NCBI GenBank assembly: GCA_005239655.1 | Contig: SBBP01000028.1 | Span: forward strand, 1 to 5,910 | Source of the DNA: Candidatus Microgenomatus auricola | GTDB taxonomy: Bacteria > Patescibacteriota > Patescibacteriia > UBA9570 > XYC2-FULL-38-9 | Length of the DNA: 5,910 bases | Reading direction: 5' to 3' | Shown here: one piece after another, positions 5,242 to 5,910 of the stretch | Position numbering within the stretch: the first letter of the stretch is position 1 | Layout of the letters: every line of letters begins with the position of its first letter | Notes under the pieces: generated by a model | Seen by the model: only the letters and a program-made list of their open reading frames with translations | The model's database searches: none | What the model was told of the DNA's origin: nothing | Program-made: the position numbers and the translations under genes

Positions 5242-5910
5242 ATGCGGAACACAACGTCGCCACAGGGGTTTACGTTGCTGGAAACGGTTATCGCGATCGG
5301 TATTATTCTTTTTGGATTGTTGAGTGTGATCGCGTTGAGTACATCGTCGTTGATTGTGACCACGATTACCAGCAACGAGTTTTTGGCAGTGAATTTTGCT
5401 CGGGAGGGAATCGAGATTGTGCGTGCAATTCGGGACTCCAATTGGCTGGCGTATGAAACGGATTCGTCGACCGCGTGGAATCATGAACTCTACGGCACCG
5501 GTTCAGACTACACTTCGATTGTGGCTTTGCGTGCCTACCCAACGACGGGAGAGTACTTACAGTTTCGACCGAACAATTTTGGCCATACCTGTACCGGCTC
5601 GGGAGGTGTGACTTACGACTGTACGGCGATTTGGTTTGATCCTGTGCAGCAGCTCTATTTTCAGACGTCAACAACGAGCTTTGTACCCAGCTCATTTACG
5701 GACACGTCGTTTTCTCGATTGGTGTATACGTATCCCATTTGTCGTAACGATGCAGATGAAACTAACGAAGTGGTGATCACCTCAGGTTCGTGCGCGGCGG
5801 GATATACTCAGGTCGGCATTGATGCCGTGGTGACTGTGCAGTGGCCTGGGCGTAACGATGATACCGCAACCTATACTCTCGAAGAATATCTCTATGACTG
5901 GAAATACTAA
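5242..5910 (+). CDS. Minor prepilin, PilV-like
   Basis: A 222-residue prepilin. The leader MRNTTSPQG is cut after Gly9, giving Phe10 and Glu14 at +5 (GFTLLETVIAIGIILFGLL). The hydrophobic helix is about 15-39. The motif NFAREGIEIVRAIRDSNW (51-68) continues the helix into the head and is characteristic of PilV-like minor pilins I associate with Patescibacteria. The head is rich in Thr, Ser and Tyr with four cysteines (117, 127, 167, 184), compatible with two disulfides, and ends in a strand VVTVQWPG and an aromatic tail YLYDWKY. ATG 5242 is 4 bases after the GspH-like stop; earlier in-frame codons overlap that gene and would push the leader far from its normal length. The TAA is the last codon of the window, so the gene is complete. 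More minor pilin genes (PilW- or PilX-like) may follow outside. Confidence 0.85.
   Translation: MRNTTSPQGFTLLETVIAIGIILFGLLSVIALSTSSLIVTTITSNEFLAVNFAREGIEIVRAIRDSNWLAYETDSSTAWNHELYGTGSDYTSIVALRAYPTTGEYLQFRPNNFGHTCTGSGGVTYDCTAIWFDPVQQLYFQTSTTSFVPSSFTDTSFSRLVYTYPICRNDADETNEVVITSGSCAAGYTQVGIDAVVTVQWPGRNDDTATYTLEEYLYDWKY

Noticed and set aside
1..5910. Type II secretion system instead of a pilus
   Set aside because: PilB, PilC, PilD and pseudopilins are shared, but a PilT-type gene between pilB and pilC and a major-pilin-like single-gene unit fit a type IV pilus better.

Overview
The window is one strand-uniform stretch of a type IV pilus locus: seven genes, all on the + strand, almost no spare DNA. 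In order: the 3' part of pilB (extension ATPase), a PilT-family protein with a degraded ATPase site, pilC (inner-membrane platform), a major-type prepilin, a prepilin peptidase (pilD), a GspH-like minor prepilin, and a PilV-like minor prepilin whose stop codon is the last three bases of the window.

The likely source is a member of the Patescibacteria (Candidate Phyla Radiation) with roughly balanced GC. This is inferred from the compact pilB-pilT-pilC-pilin-pilD-minor pilin layout, from the pilin helix wording (RARDTKR...DIKALQ...ELYWNENATYP) and from the minor pilin segment REGIEIVRAIRDSNW, both of which resemble pilins I associate with that group. No rRNA or other phylogenetic marker is present, so the assignment is tentative. 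The standard stop-codon assignment fits: no conserved gene contains an in-frame TGA.

Layout: bases 1-3204 hold pilB', the PilT-like gene and pilC, separated by 1 and 6 bases, so they are surely cotranscribed. Bases 3205-3290 hold a convincing extended -10 promoter for the prepilin gene (3291-3839). A strong intrinsic terminator (3853-3882) closes that unit. An extended -10 element right behind it probably starts a second unit: pilD, the GspH-like gene (start overlaps the pilD stop as ATGA) and the PilV-like gene (4 bases later). This would allow abundant pilin mRNA to be made separately from the low-level machinery and minor pilins.

How they work together: PilD cuts the three prepilins after the Gly of their GF[TL] junctions (GFTLIE, GFTFVE, GFTLLE). 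The PilV- and GspH-like proteins probably prime or cap the fibre, the major pilin forms it, and PilB drives PilC to add subunits. The PilT-like protein sits where the retraction ATPase would be expected, but it lacks the Walker A lysine and several other catalytic residues. It is the most interesting element here: either retraction is supplied by another PilT elsewhere, or this protein is a regulatory or structural pseudo-ATPase. A second oddity is that none of the six visible start codons has a recognisable Shine-Dalgarno sequence.
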